Below are positions 28,384-36,155 of a stretch of 64,000 nt of DNA, piece by piece. The notes below the pieces were generated by a model, which was not told the origin of the DNA, ran no database searches, and was given only the letters and a program-made list of their open reading frames with translations. Source of the DNA: CAWHJB01 sp963698715. GTDB lineage: Bacteria > Chloroflexota > Anaerolineae > Anaerolineales > UBA4823. A program made the translations under genes and the position numbers. The stretch spans positions 248,001-312,000 of the forward strand of contig CAVORW010000003.1 of NCBI GenBank assembly GCA_963698715.1. The letters are read 5' to 3'. The number at the start of each line of letters is the position of its first letter. The stretch's first letter is position 1.

Positions 28384-28956
28384 ATGACGACCAATACTAC
28401 TGACATCCCTGCCGAAAACACTCAGCCAGAAAGCCGCCCCCGTTGGGGGCGACTGCTTGCCTGGGGAGGATTGTTGGTCTTATTGGTAATTCTGGCATTG
28501 GGTCTTATGCGCAGCCAGCAGGGACCGGTCAGCCGTGGTCAGGCTGTGCCAGCTTTCAGCCTGACCACTTTTGACGGTGAATTGTTCAATTACGAAGACC
28601 TTTCCGGTAAAATCATAGTGCTGAATTTTTGGGCCTCCTGGTGCAAGCCTTGTGAACAAGAAGCAGCTGACCTCGAAGCTGCCTGGCAATTGTATAAAGA
28701 TCGGGGGGATGTGGTTTTCCTGGGCGTGGATTACGTCGATACTGAACCGGAAGCGCTGGCATATTTGAGTAAATTCAATATCACTTATCCCAACGGCCCT
28801 GACCTGGGGACACGGATTTCGCAAAGTTTCCGCATTCGGGGTGTGCCGGAAACGTATTTCGTCGATCGCGAAGGCAAGCTGGCCCATGCCCAAATCGGTC
28901 CGTTCAGCTCGCTCTCACAAATCAGAGGGATTATTGAGCCTTTATTGGGTCCGTAA
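28384..28956 (+). CDS. ccmG: Membrane-anchored thioredoxin-like protein CcmG/DsbE
   Basis: This is a 190-residue TlpA-like thioredoxin tethered by one N-terminal helix (LLAWGGLLVLLVILALGL). The active site is Cys87-Lys-Pro-Cys90 in FWASWCKPCEQEA, and the cis-Pro loop is GVPETYFVD. It reduces CcmH and apocytochrome c in the periplasm or extracytoplasmic space. It begins 85 bp after ccmH; that gap shows no other feature. Confidence 0.93.
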   Translation: MTTNTTDIPAENTQPESRPRWGRLLAWGGLLVLLVILALGLMRSQQGPVSRGQAVPAFSLTTFDGELFNYEDLSGKIIVLNFWASWCKPCEQEAADLEAAWQLYKDRGDVVFLGVDYVDTEPEALAYLSKFNITYPNGPDLGTRISQSFRIRGVPETYFVDREGKLAHAQIGPFSSLSQIRGIIEPLLGP

Positions 28957-29056
28957 TTGCCATTGACCCAATTCGGAAGAATTCGTGACCGCTGATGATA
29001 ACTTGGCGCGATTCAATGGTCACGCTCAAAAGATACATTAACTGGAAAAACATCGC

Positions 29057-29623
29057 ATGGATATTGGCTCTATATTTTTGATCCTGGCCCTTCTAATCCT
29101 GGTGGCCCTTTTTATCAGCCGACCATTTTTTGAACGGCCTGTGGTTGAAGAGAATGCAATGTCAGTTCAAGAAGAACATGACTATTCGTCTCTGCTGGCG
29201 GAACGCGATCGCATTCTCAATGCCCTGCAGGAATTGGATTTCGATCATGTCTTGGGAAAAATCCCGGATGAAGATTACCCGGCTCAGCGTGCTTTCTTGC
29301 TGCAGAAAGGGACCGCGGTGCTTAAGCAGTTGGACGAGATCCAAACACCGGGCATAATCGAGAGCGGGGATGATTTGGATACCCGGATTGAAGCTGCGAT
29401 AGCCCAGCGTCGAGCTGATGCTGCCCGCATGGATGGCAGCCCTGGTTCGCAAGCGATTGCAGTAGCTGCACCGCCAGTCGACCCGGAAGATGATATTGAA
29501 GTGATGCTTGCCAACCGCCGCCGCCAGCAAAAAGAAAAACTGGGCGGTTTTTGTCCACAGTGCGGAGATCCAGTCCGAAAGTCTGATCAATTTTGCCCTA
29601 AGTGTGGGGCTGGACTGACATAA
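29057..29623 (+). CDS. CcmI-like membrane protein with C-terminal zinc ribbon
   Basis: This is a 188-residue protein with one N-terminal transmembrane helix. A charged coiled region follows (LLAERDRILNALQELDFDHVLGKI) that resembles the N-terminal part of CcmI, without the TPR domain. The last 30 residues form a double CxxC zinc ribbon (FCPQCGD and FCPKCGA). It sits between ccmG and the di-haem cytochrome gene. A role in assembling the haem lyase or apocytochrome presentation is inferred from location and the CcmI resemblance only. Confidence 0.75.
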   Translation: MDIGSIFLILALLILVALFISRPFFERPVVEENAMSVQEEHDYSSLLAERDRILNALQELDFDHVLGKIPDEDYPAQRAFLLQKGTAVLKQLDEIQTPGIIESGDDLDTRIEAAIAQRRADAARMDGSPGSQAIAVAAPPVDPEDDIEVMLANRRRQQKEKLGGFCPQCGDPVRKSDQFCPKCGAGLT

Positions 29624-29706
29624 TCAAGCACATAAATTCAGTAAACCCAGATTATGATTTTGGGCGCTTCTAACCTGACGATGATTTGAGTATTAACTAA
29701 ATTCCT

Positions 29707-31638
29707 ATGAAACCTTTTCGTATCTTAGCCAGCCTGCCTGTTTTGCTGTTGCTTTCAGCCTGTTCGTTTTCACTGGCGGAAGATGTTACTCCGCCTCCGA
29801 ATTACCAGGCGCCTGCTGTGGCCCAGACCCAACCAGCGCCAGTCGCTGGTCCGCTCTATCCGTTTGTAGCGCCTGACCCGACTCTTGGGGCAGCGATCTA
29901 CACGGAAAAGTGTGCCCCATGTCATGGGGCGACCGGACTCGGCGATGGTCCCCGAGCCTCGCAACTGCCGAATCCGGTAGCTGCGATTGGTACAGCCGAA
30001 CTGGCCCGCCAGTCATCTCCAGCTGAGTGGTACAGGATCGTAACTGAGGGCAACCTGGACCGGTTTATGCCACCGTTTGCCAGCCTATCGGATCCGGAAC
30101 GTTGGGATGTTGTGGCATATACACTGAAACTCAGTATGTCCGATGCCAGCCTGATTGAAGGTGGAGAGCTGTACGACACAAATTGCGCCAGCTGCCACGG
30201 CGAGATGGGGCAAGGGGATGGGCCGGATGTTGCCGGGTTAGCGAGCCAGCCGCTCGATTTCACGGACCAGGCTGCAATGGCTCAAAAAACTGGGGCTGAA
30301 TTTTACCAGGCTGTATCCATTGGCATCACACCTGGTATGCCGGGTTTTGCAGGCCAGCTGAGCGAGGCGCAGATCTGGTCTTTGAGCGATTATGTTCGCA
30401 CGCTTTCATTTACGAGCGGAGGAGAACCCATTGCAGCAGCCACCACACCTGCTGTTGAGGCCGCGTTACCTGCCGGACAGGAGGCAACATCAGATGCTAA
30501 TGCTGTGGCTGAAGCCAACCTGGAGGAAATGACTGGCGTAGTTTTTGGGCTGGTGTCTAATGCCTCAATTGTCGCCGATCCATCTGATCTAATGGTGACC
30601 TTAACTGGATTCGATGATATGCAGGCGGTCTATACCCAAACGACTGCTCTGGCAGAGGATGGGACATACCAGTTCAATGAGGTCGAAATGCCAGCTGGGC
30701 GGGTGTTCATGGCAACAATCGATTACGACGGCACAACCTATGGCTCTGATATCGCTATTGCCGAGAGCGGGAATCGAAATCTGGATTTACCAATTACGCT
30801 TTATGAGAATACGAGCGACGCCTCAATCCTGGTAGCCGACCGCGTCCATCTTTTCTTTGAATTTGCCGATGCCGATACTATGCGGGTCATTGAATTGTGG
30901 ATAATATCGAACCCAACCCAGCAGACTCTGGTTGCTGATCCGGATTCGGGTGAGACCATCCATTTCAGCCTACCAGAAGGAGCTATGAATCTGGAGTTTC
31001 AGGATGGCTTGCTGGGCGGCCGGTACCTGGAAACACCGGACGGTTTTGCAGATACTATTGCGGTGCGGCCTGGTTCAGGCAGCTACCAGGTATTGTTTGC
31101 CTTTGAGATGCCCTACGATCGCAAACTGGAATTAAATCAGCAGATCACGATTCCAGCTAATGCATTGGTGATTTTGGTGCCTCAGGGTAGTATCAATGTT
31201 AAGGCTGACGGCTTAACCGACGCCGGGACGCGCGATGTTCAGGGCACCCAATACCAAATGTACAATGGGAACGCCTTGCAGGCAGGCGAGACACTCAGCC
31301 TGACCATCACCGGGAAAGCCGCGACTGGTACAAGTGTCAGCACTGGATCGCAATCAGGTTTGCTGATTGGATTGGGCGCACTGGGGATTGTAATGATTGG
31401 TGCTGGGGTATTTTTGTACTTACGAAATCGCAATTCGGATGTCGGAACTGAATACGACGATCTTGATGCGGCCAGCGAACCATTTTCCGAGAACTCGGAA
31501 ACCTTAATGGAAGCCATCCTGGCGTTGGACGATCTGCATAAAGCAGGCCAACTTCCTGAAGAAGCCTATCATAGGCGGCGAGCCGAATTAAAAGACCGAT
31601 TGCGTGAGATCCTTGCCAGAGATAGTTCGTCGAAGTGA
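29707..31638 (+). CDS. Di-haem cytochrome c lipoprotein with C-terminal TM and SHOCT-like tail
   Basis: This is a 643-residue protein. It has a signal peptide with lipobox LLLSAC, a first haem site CAPCH (residues 69-73) and a second CASCH (residues 160-164), each followed by Met-containing class I cytochrome folds. A large beta-rich region (about 270-540) resembling carboxypeptidase-regulatory folds comes next. A transmembrane helix (LLIGLGALGIVMIGAGVFLYL) and a short helical C-terminal segment like SHOCT domains (LDDLHKAGQLPEEAYHRRRA) follow. It lies in the middle of the ccm operon, so it is probably a client of the machinery encoded around it. The electron partner is unknown. Confidence 0.85.
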   Translation: MKPFRILASLPVLLLLSACSFSLAEDVTPPPNYQAPAVAQTQPAPVAGPLYPFVAPDPTLGAAIYTEKCAPCHGATGLGDGPRASQLPNPVAAIGTAELARQSSPAEWYRIVTEGNLDRFMPPFASLSDPERWDVVAYTLKLSMSDASLIEGGELYDTNCASCHGEMGQGDGPDVAGLASQPLDFTDQAAMAQKTGAEFYQAVSIGITPGMPGFAGQLSEAQIWSLSDYVRTLSFTSGGEPIAAATTPAVEAALPAGQEATSDANAVAEANLEEMTGVVFGLVSNASIVADPSDLMVTLTGFDDMQAVYTQTTALAEDGTYQFNEVEMPAGRVFMATIDYDGTTYGSDIAIAESGNRNLDLPITLYENTSDASILVADRVHLFFEFADADTMRVIELWIISNPTQQTLVADPDSGETIHFSLPEGAMNLEFQDGLLGGRYLETPDGFADTIAVRPGSGSYQVLFAFEMPYDRKLELNQQITIPANALVILVPQGSINVKADGLTDAGTRDVQGTQYQMYNGNALQAGETLSLTITGKAATGTSVSTGSQSGLLIGLGALGIVMIGAGVFLYLRNRNSDVGTEYDDLDAASEPFSENSETLMEAILALDDLHKAGQLPEEAYHRRRAELKDRLREILARDSSSK

Positions 31639-31664
31639 TTGTGAAGCGAAGATGAAGTCAAGCG

Positions 31665-32372
31665 ATGATTGAAGTCAGATCCTTGGTTAAACGATTTGGC
31701 TTGAAGACCGTTCTGCGCGGCCTGGATTTCTCTGTTGCGCCGGGTGAATTCGTGGCTTTGTTAGGTCCCAATGGAGCTGGCAAAACCACCTTCCTGCGGA
31801 TCCTGGCAACTTTATCGCGCCCGGCCATGGGGCAAGTCGTGATCGCCGGTTATCGATTACCAGGACAGGCTGCAGCTGTCCGGCGGCGGCTGGGGGTTGT
31901 TTCGCACCAACCGCTCCTGTATGGAGATTTGACTGCCGAGGAGAATCTGAAATTCTTTGGGAAAATGTATGCCATTCCAGCAATGGACAGGCGAATTGCG
32001 GATGTGCTGGATATGGTTGGACTGTCGGCACGCCGTCGGGATCTGGTGCGAACTTTTTCGCGGGGTATGCAGCAGCGGCTGGCAATCGGAAGGGCCGTGC
32101 TGCATGATCCGGACGTGATGCTGTTTGATGAGCCCCACACGGGACTGGACCAGGATGCTTCTACGATGCTGGACAACGTGCTGCAGGAAGTTGCAGCCCG
32201 CGGCCGGACGGTGGTCATGACTTCCCACGATCTTGCTCGGGTTGGAGACCTGGCATCCCGCTTTGATATTATCTCGAGGGGCATCATCACTGATACAGTA
32301 CAGCGAAAAGATATCAGCCCAAACCAGCTTCTGGCATTCTACCGGCAGGCTATTCTAGATCCGGCCGTCTGA
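31665..32372 (+). CDS. ccmA: Haem exporter ABC ATPase CcmA
   Basis: This is a 235-residue ABC ATPase. It has Walker A GPNGAGKTTF, signature FSRGMQQRL, Walker B VMLFDEPHTGLD and the H-loop VVMTSHD. With CcmB it releases holo-CcmE from CcmC. It starts 26 bp after the cytochrome gene and is followed 40 bp later by ccmB. Confidence 0.93.
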   Translation: MIEVRSLVKRFGLKTVLRGLDFSVAPGEFVALLGPNGAGKTTFLRILATLSRPAMGQVVIAGYRLPGQAAAVRRRLGVVSHQPLLYGDLTAEENLKFFGKMYAIPAMDRRIADVLDMVGLSARRRDLVRTFSRGMQQRLAIGRAVLHDPDVMLFDEPHTGLDQDASTMLDNVLQEVAARGRTVVMTSHDLARVGDLASRFDIISRGIITDTVQRKDISPNQLLAFYRQAILDPAV

Positions 32373-32412
32373 TCAACAGGCTGATATTCACGAGAAATGA
32401 GCAAGACAACCT

Positions 32413-33144
32413 GTGGAAGATAAAATTTTACCGATCGAAACCACTTCAGCCTCCCCGCAGCCCTCCAAAACCGGGAAATATCTGCAGGCGCTTTGGGCCG
32501 TTGTCTGGAAAGATCTGGTTGCTGAATTGCGCAGCCGAGAACTGCTTTCCGCTATGCTGGTCTTTGCTCTGTTGGTGATCTTGATCTTTAACTTTTCTCT
32601 TGAATTGGATACCAGGACTCGGGCGACCGTAACAGCCGGGGTGCTGTGGGTGACTTTTGCCTTTGCCGGGACACTTGGCCTCAACCGGTCTATGGCAACC
32701 GAGAAGGACCGCGGCTGCCTGGACGGTTTGCTCCTCGCGCCGGTAGATCGCAGCGCGATTTATTTTGGCAAAGCTTTGGGAAACCTGGTATTTATGGTGA
32801 TTGTGGAAGCCATTGTCCTGCCTGTTTATAGCGTTCTTTACAATACCAACCTTTTTCAACCAGGCCTGCTGCTCGTCATCATACTGGGCTCGATCGGCTA
32901 TGTGGCTGTTGGTACGCTGCTTTCCAGCATGGCGGTTCAGACCCGCACAAGGGATGTGCTGCTTCCGATCCTGCTCTTTCCAATTGTCATCCCGGTGTTG
33001 ATTGCCTCGGTAAAAGCCAGTACGGGTTATCTACAAGCTTTCCCAATGAATGAGATAACCCCCTGGTTGAATTTATTGGTTGTGTATGATGTCATATTTA
33101 TTGCGGTTGCTTTTATGACTTTTGATTATGTAGTGGAAGAATAA
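32413..33144 (+). CDS. ccmB: Haem exporter membrane subunit CcmB
   Basis: This is a 243-residue membrane protein with six transmembrane helices after a short cytoplasmic N-terminus. AVVWKDLVAELRSRE and ATEKDRGCLDGLLLAPVDR are CcmB family signatures. The only sensible start is a GTG at 32413, because a TGA at 32398 closes the frame upstream; the ribosome site is weak, which suggests translation coupled to ccmA. A repeat element begins 15 bp after its stop. Confidence 0.92.
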   Translation: MEDKILPIETTSASPQPSKTGKYLQALWAVVWKDLVAELRSRELLSAMLVFALLVILIFNFSLELDTRTRATVTAGVLWVTFAFAGTLGLNRSMATEKDRGCLDGLLLAPVDRSAIYFGKALGNLVFMVIVEAIVLPVYSVLYNTNLFQPGLLLVIILGSIGYVAVGTLLSSMAVQTRTRDVLLPILLFPIVIPVLIASVKASTGYLQAFPMNEITPWLNLLVVYDVIFIAVAFMTFDYVVEE

Positions 33145-33158
33145 GCCGGTTGTGCAAG

Positions 33159-33292
33159 TAAGTGGTCTTTTTGGCAAGTCACTTAAGAAAAAAGAGATTT
33201 TGTAGTGTTCGGTTTGGGCGGTGTAGCCGCCCAAACCGAACACTACACATCCTTTTTTTGATTGCATAGAATTTAGCGAAAATGCCAATAAG
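33159..33292. repeat. Hairpin repeat element copy 1 (MITE-like), inside the ccm operon
   Basis: This is about 134 bp. The ends are TAAGTGGTCTTTTTGGC on the left and an imperfect inverted match GCGAAAATGCCAATAAG on the right. An inner CACTTAAG lies at about 33180-33187. A central hairpin has 21-bp perfect arms (33201-33221 and 33227-33247) and the loop TGTAG. The sequence is closely shared with 39176-39311 and more distantly with 54333-54466. It separates ccmB from ccmC. Confidence 0.85.
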
Positions 33293-33366
33293 TCGAATGT
33301 TCTATCTCGGTGAGGTATTGTCAGGCTGCAATACTTCCATCTTAACCTAACGAACGGAGTCTATCA

Positions 33367-34065
33367 ATGGATCCAAAACCTCGTTTATTAACCTTATTAG
33401 ATGGCACTACCGCTCTGATGTTGGTCATTGCGACCGGGATGGTTTTCTTTTATGCTCCCACCGAAGCCGTCATGGGCGATGTTCAGCGGGTATTCTATTT
33501 TCATGTAGCAGCTGGCTGGGTTGGCATGCTTAGCTTTGTAGCAGCTGCCATCGCTGGAATCTTATACCTGCGCAGCGCGAATCAGAGATGGGATATTGTA
33601 GGACTTTCTGCGGTCGAAATTGGAATCGCTTTCATATTCATAAATCTGGTTACCGGTTCGATCTGGGCGCGGCCGATCTGGAACACCTGGTGGACCTGGG
33701 ATCCGCGGCTGACTACTGCCACGATCATGGAGTTGATTTATGCGGCCTATATTATGCTGCGCTCAGGGATTGAAGATCCTGACCGCCGGGCTCGATTTGG
33801 AGCGGTCTACGCCATCGTTGGTGTGATCAGCGTGCCGCTTACTTTTTACTCAGCACGTCTGTTCCGCACCATCCATCCGGTCGTTATCGGCAGCAGCGAT
33901 CCCTCGGCCCAGGGAAGTTTCGACATGACTCCCAAGATGGTTCAAACTTTTATGTTCAGCCTGCTGACCTTTTCTTTCATCTTCGCCGATTTGCTCTGGC
34001 ATCGTATTCGACTCGGCCGCCTTTCCGAGAAAGTAGAGCAGTTAAAATTAAAGATGATGACCTGA
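33367..34065 (+). CDS. ccmC: Haem-handling protein CcmC
   Basis: This is a 232-residue membrane protein with six helices. It holds haem at the outer face and attaches it to CcmE. It has conserved His-containing RVFYFHVAAGWVG and the WWD motif WNTWWTWDPRLTT. CGGAG precedes the ATG. It is the first gene after the repeat element, 75 bp downstream of its end. The long 222-bp gap from ccmB is the only large break in the operon. Confidence 0.94.
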   Translation: MDPKPRLLTLLDGTTALMLVIATGMVFFYAPTEAVMGDVQRVFYFHVAAGWVGMLSFVAAAIAGILYLRSANQRWDIVGLSAVEIGIAFIFINLVTGSIWARPIWNTWWTWDPRLTTATIMELIYAAYIMLRSGIEDPDRRARFGAVYAIVGVISVPLTFYSARLFRTIHPVVIGSSDPSAQGSFDMTPKMVQTFMFSLLTFSFIFADLLWHRIRLGRLSEKVEQLKLKMMT

Positions 34066-34108
34066 TCTAGAAGGCAAATTTGGACTTTGTGTTTGATGGA
34101 GATGGAAA

Positions 34109-34294
34109 ATGAATACATTGGCATTAGTTAACTTATTCTTGCAGGATGGCCCCGCTCAAACCTCCGCCTATATGATTGCAGGCTACAGCGTTATCTTTGG
34201 GGTAATGCTGATTTATCTGATCAGCCTGATTGTTAGAAAACGCAATCTCAATCAGGATCTGGAACTCTTGCAAGATTTAGAACAAAATCCATGA
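34109..34294 (+). CDS. CcmD-like small membrane protein
   Basis: This is a 61-residue protein with a single transmembrane helix (YMIAGYSVIFGVMLIYLISLI) followed by a basic then acidic tail. CcmD proteins have this size, topology and position, and stabilise the CcmABC complex. Its TGA overlaps the ATG of the next small gene (ATGA at 34291). Sequence conservation in CcmD is low, so the call rests on topology and neighbours. Confidence 0.75.
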   Translation: MNTLALVNLFLQDGPAQTSAYMIAGYSVIFGVMLIYLISLIVRKRNLNQDLELLQDLEQNP

Positions 34295-34509
34295 GTACAA
34301 AAGATGCCATTAACTGTGCCGGCGAAGCAGTAAAAATTGACTCCCTGGTCAGGACTGCCTGCGGCGGGGTCATCCAATATGCCGCCAATACCCCCTGTAT
34401 CCAGTATCAAGGCGAAGTTGTATACTTTTGTTTGCCGGTTTGTGAAGAGGATTTCGATCGGGATCCACGCTCATCGTGTCTGGCGGCTCGCATCCTTTCG
34501 GGTAAATAA
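34291..34509 (+). CDS. YHS/TRASH-like Cys-rich mini-protein at the end of the ccm operon
   Basis: This is a 72-residue soluble protein translationally coupled to the ccmD-like gene. It has six cysteines, and the segment YQGEVVYFCLPVCEEDFDRDP matches the spacing of YHS/TRASH domains (YFC-x2-C-x3-F-x-x-DP), which bind metals. A metal-binding or copper/haem-related role fits the operon but is inference. No named family is certain. Confidence 0.65.
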   Translation: MSTKDAINCAGEAVKIDSLVRTACGGVIQYAANTPCIQYQGEVVYFCLPVCEEDFDRDPRSSCLAARILSGK

Positions 34510-34551
34510 AAGCGGCCAAGCCGGACACGCCTGTCATTCATACGATTAAAA

Positions 34552-34599
34552 TATGGAGTGGGGATATTTGAGCAATTGCTCAAATATCCCCACTCCATA
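34552..34599. terminator. 48-bp perfect palindrome between the ccm operon and fumarase genes
   Basis: Positions 34552-34575 are the exact reverse complement of 34576-34599 with no loop. It lies 43 bp after the last ccm gene and 18 bp beyond the convergent fumarase beta stop. It probably terminates both operons. Confidence 0.8.
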
Positions 34600-34616
34600 C
34601 ACTATTTCAACTAGGT

Positions 34617-35240
34617 TTATGCTTTGGCCAGGAGCTCGTCCAACACCTTTTTGGACCTTTGGTCGATGTCTGCATGCAGGCTGCCGCCATGGGCATCCAT
34701 AGTGACTACAACCGGAAAATCCTTAACTTCAATCATCCACATAGCTTCCGGTACACCAAAATCCAATTTGTAAACCCCGAGCACCTGGCTGACAGTTTGA
34801 GCGATTAGAGAAGCAGCTCCCCCGATGGCGTGCAGGTATACTCCCGGCACATCCTGGCAAGCCTGCAGGGTTTTGGCCCCCATCCCGCCTTTGCCTATTA
34901 CCCCTTTGATGTTGAAATGGCGCATCACGTCACCCTGATAGGGTTCTTCACGGGCGCTGGTGGTCGGTCCGGCAGCCACGAAGCGATAATCCCCACTATC
35001 CAGGCCGGCTACAACTGGCCCGCAATGATAAATGACACCGCCATCCAGGACCGGCAAAATGGCCTCGTAGACAGCCAGATCATCACCTTGAGGCTGGCGG
35101 GTTTTTTTGATGAAGGTGTCGATCATCCATTTATGGACCGCATCCCTGCCAGTCAGCATGATGCCAGACAAGGACACCGAGTCGCCAACTTTTAAGCTTA
35201 GAATTTCACCATCCTGGACTGGGATTGTAAGGGTTCGCAT
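34617..35240 (-). CDS. Class I fumarate hydratase, beta (C-terminal) subunit
   Basis: This is a 207-residue protein matching the C-terminal domain of the iron-sulfur fumarase/tartrate dehydratase family (FumA C-terminus, TtdB). Features are KVGDSVSLSGIMLTGRDAVHK at the start (a substrate-binding region), GPTTSAREEPY and GKGGMGAKTL. It interconverts fumarate and malate together with the alpha subunit, which lies 19 bp upstream. Tartrate dehydratase is the alternative. Confidence 0.9.
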   Translation of the reverse strand: MRTLTIPVQDGEILSLKVGDSVSLSGIMLTGRDAVHKWMIDTFIKKTRQPQGDDLAVYEAILPVLDGGVIYHCGPVVAGLDSGDYRFVAAGPTTSAREEPYQGDVMRHFNIKGVIGKGGMGAKTLQACQDVPGVYLHAIGGAASLIAQTVSQVLGVYKLDFGVPEAMWMIEVKDFPVVVTMDAHGGSLHADIDQRSKKVLDELLAKA

Positions 35241-35259
35241 TCGTTGCCTCCTTCCGGAA

Positions 35260-36132
35260 TCACTCGTAGCTGACTTGTTCTTCCCGAAACATCATGCGGC
35301 GTCGGCGATAAGCCCAGCACATGTAGGAAATGGAAACGAAATAGCTGGCTGGCAGGCGGTGCAATCCAGTGATTTTAGTCCCCAACACGGTTGTATTACC
35401 GCCAAAACCCATTGGGCCGATGCCAAGCATATTCGCTTCTTCACTAATCTTCTGCTCCAATTCAGCCAGCTGCGGGTCGGGATTGGTATCATCCAGCTGG
35501 CGGAAAAGCGTTTCCTTAGAAGCAAAGTAGGAGGATCCCCGGTCGCCTCCAATTGCCACTCCCAGCACCCCAGGGGCGCAACCCTTGCCCTGGGCCTTAT
35601 ACACTCCATCCAGCACAACTTTGCGCACGCCTGCCAGGTCGCGACCAGCCCCCAGGGCGGCATTTGGCAAAGAATATTGAATGCCAACATTCTCACATCC
35701 GCCGCCCTTCAGAATCAGGTCAATCACCAGAGTGTCGCCCTCAACCTCCTCGAAGTGAATTGAAGGATAGTAATGATCGCCAAGGTTATTGCCGGTGTTT
35801 TTACCGCTCAGTGAATTTACGGAGTTGGGCCGCAGATAAGAGCATTGGGTGGCTTGTACGATCGCAGCCTCAATCTGCTGACGCAGTTTGCGGGTGCTCC
35901 AGCCTTCGGGGTAGTAGACGTAAAAAATTGGCGTGCCTGTATCCTGGCAGATTGGGGTGGAGTTTTGGCGTGATAAGGCCACATTTTTCAGGATGGTTTC
36001 AAGGGCGCTGCGCGCAGCCGAGCCCGGCTCTTCCTGCTCAACTGCTTGCTGGAGTCGTTTTTCGACATCAGGCGGCAGGTCGGTAGCAGCACGCCGCACC
36101 AGTTCCAGAATTTGGTCAGTTATATCCTGCAT
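35260..36132 (-). CDS. Class I fumarate hydratase, alpha (N-terminal, Fe-S) subunit
   Basis: This is a 290-residue subunit with candidate [4Fe-4S] cysteines in TPICQDTG, GGGCENVG and GKGCAPGVLG. It pairs with the beta subunit to make a two-subunit, oxygen-sensitive fumarase. I set the start at the ATG at 36132 because GGAGGA lies 6 bases before it. A TTG at 36159 is in frame but overlaps the stop of the preceding ST7-like gene and has no ribosome site. Confidence 0.9.
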   Translation of the reverse strand: MQDITDQILELVRRAATDLPPDVEKRLQQAVEQEEPGSAARSALETILKNVALSRQNSTPICQDTGTPIFYVYYPEGWSTRKLRQQIEAAIVQATQCSYLRPNSVNSLSGKNTGNNLGDHYYPSIHFEEVEGDTLVIDLILKGGGCENVGIQYSLPNAALGAGRDLAGVRKVVLDGVYKAQGKGCAPGVLGVAIGGDRGSSYFASKETLFRQLDDTNPDPQLAELEQKISEEANMLGIGPMGFGGNTTVLGTKITGLHRLPASYFVSISYMCWAYRRRRMMFREEQVSYE

Positions 36133-36155
36133 CAATTCCTCCGCAGTGTTTGCCG

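Noticed and set aside
33073..33288. 71-codon minus-strand frame after ccmB
   Set aside because: It consists mostly of repeat copy 1 and antisense ccmB sequence.
35107..35763. 218-codon plus-strand open frame across the fumarase genes
   Set aside because: It lies antisense to two well-supported class I fumarase subunits and shows no protein-family features or ribosome site.
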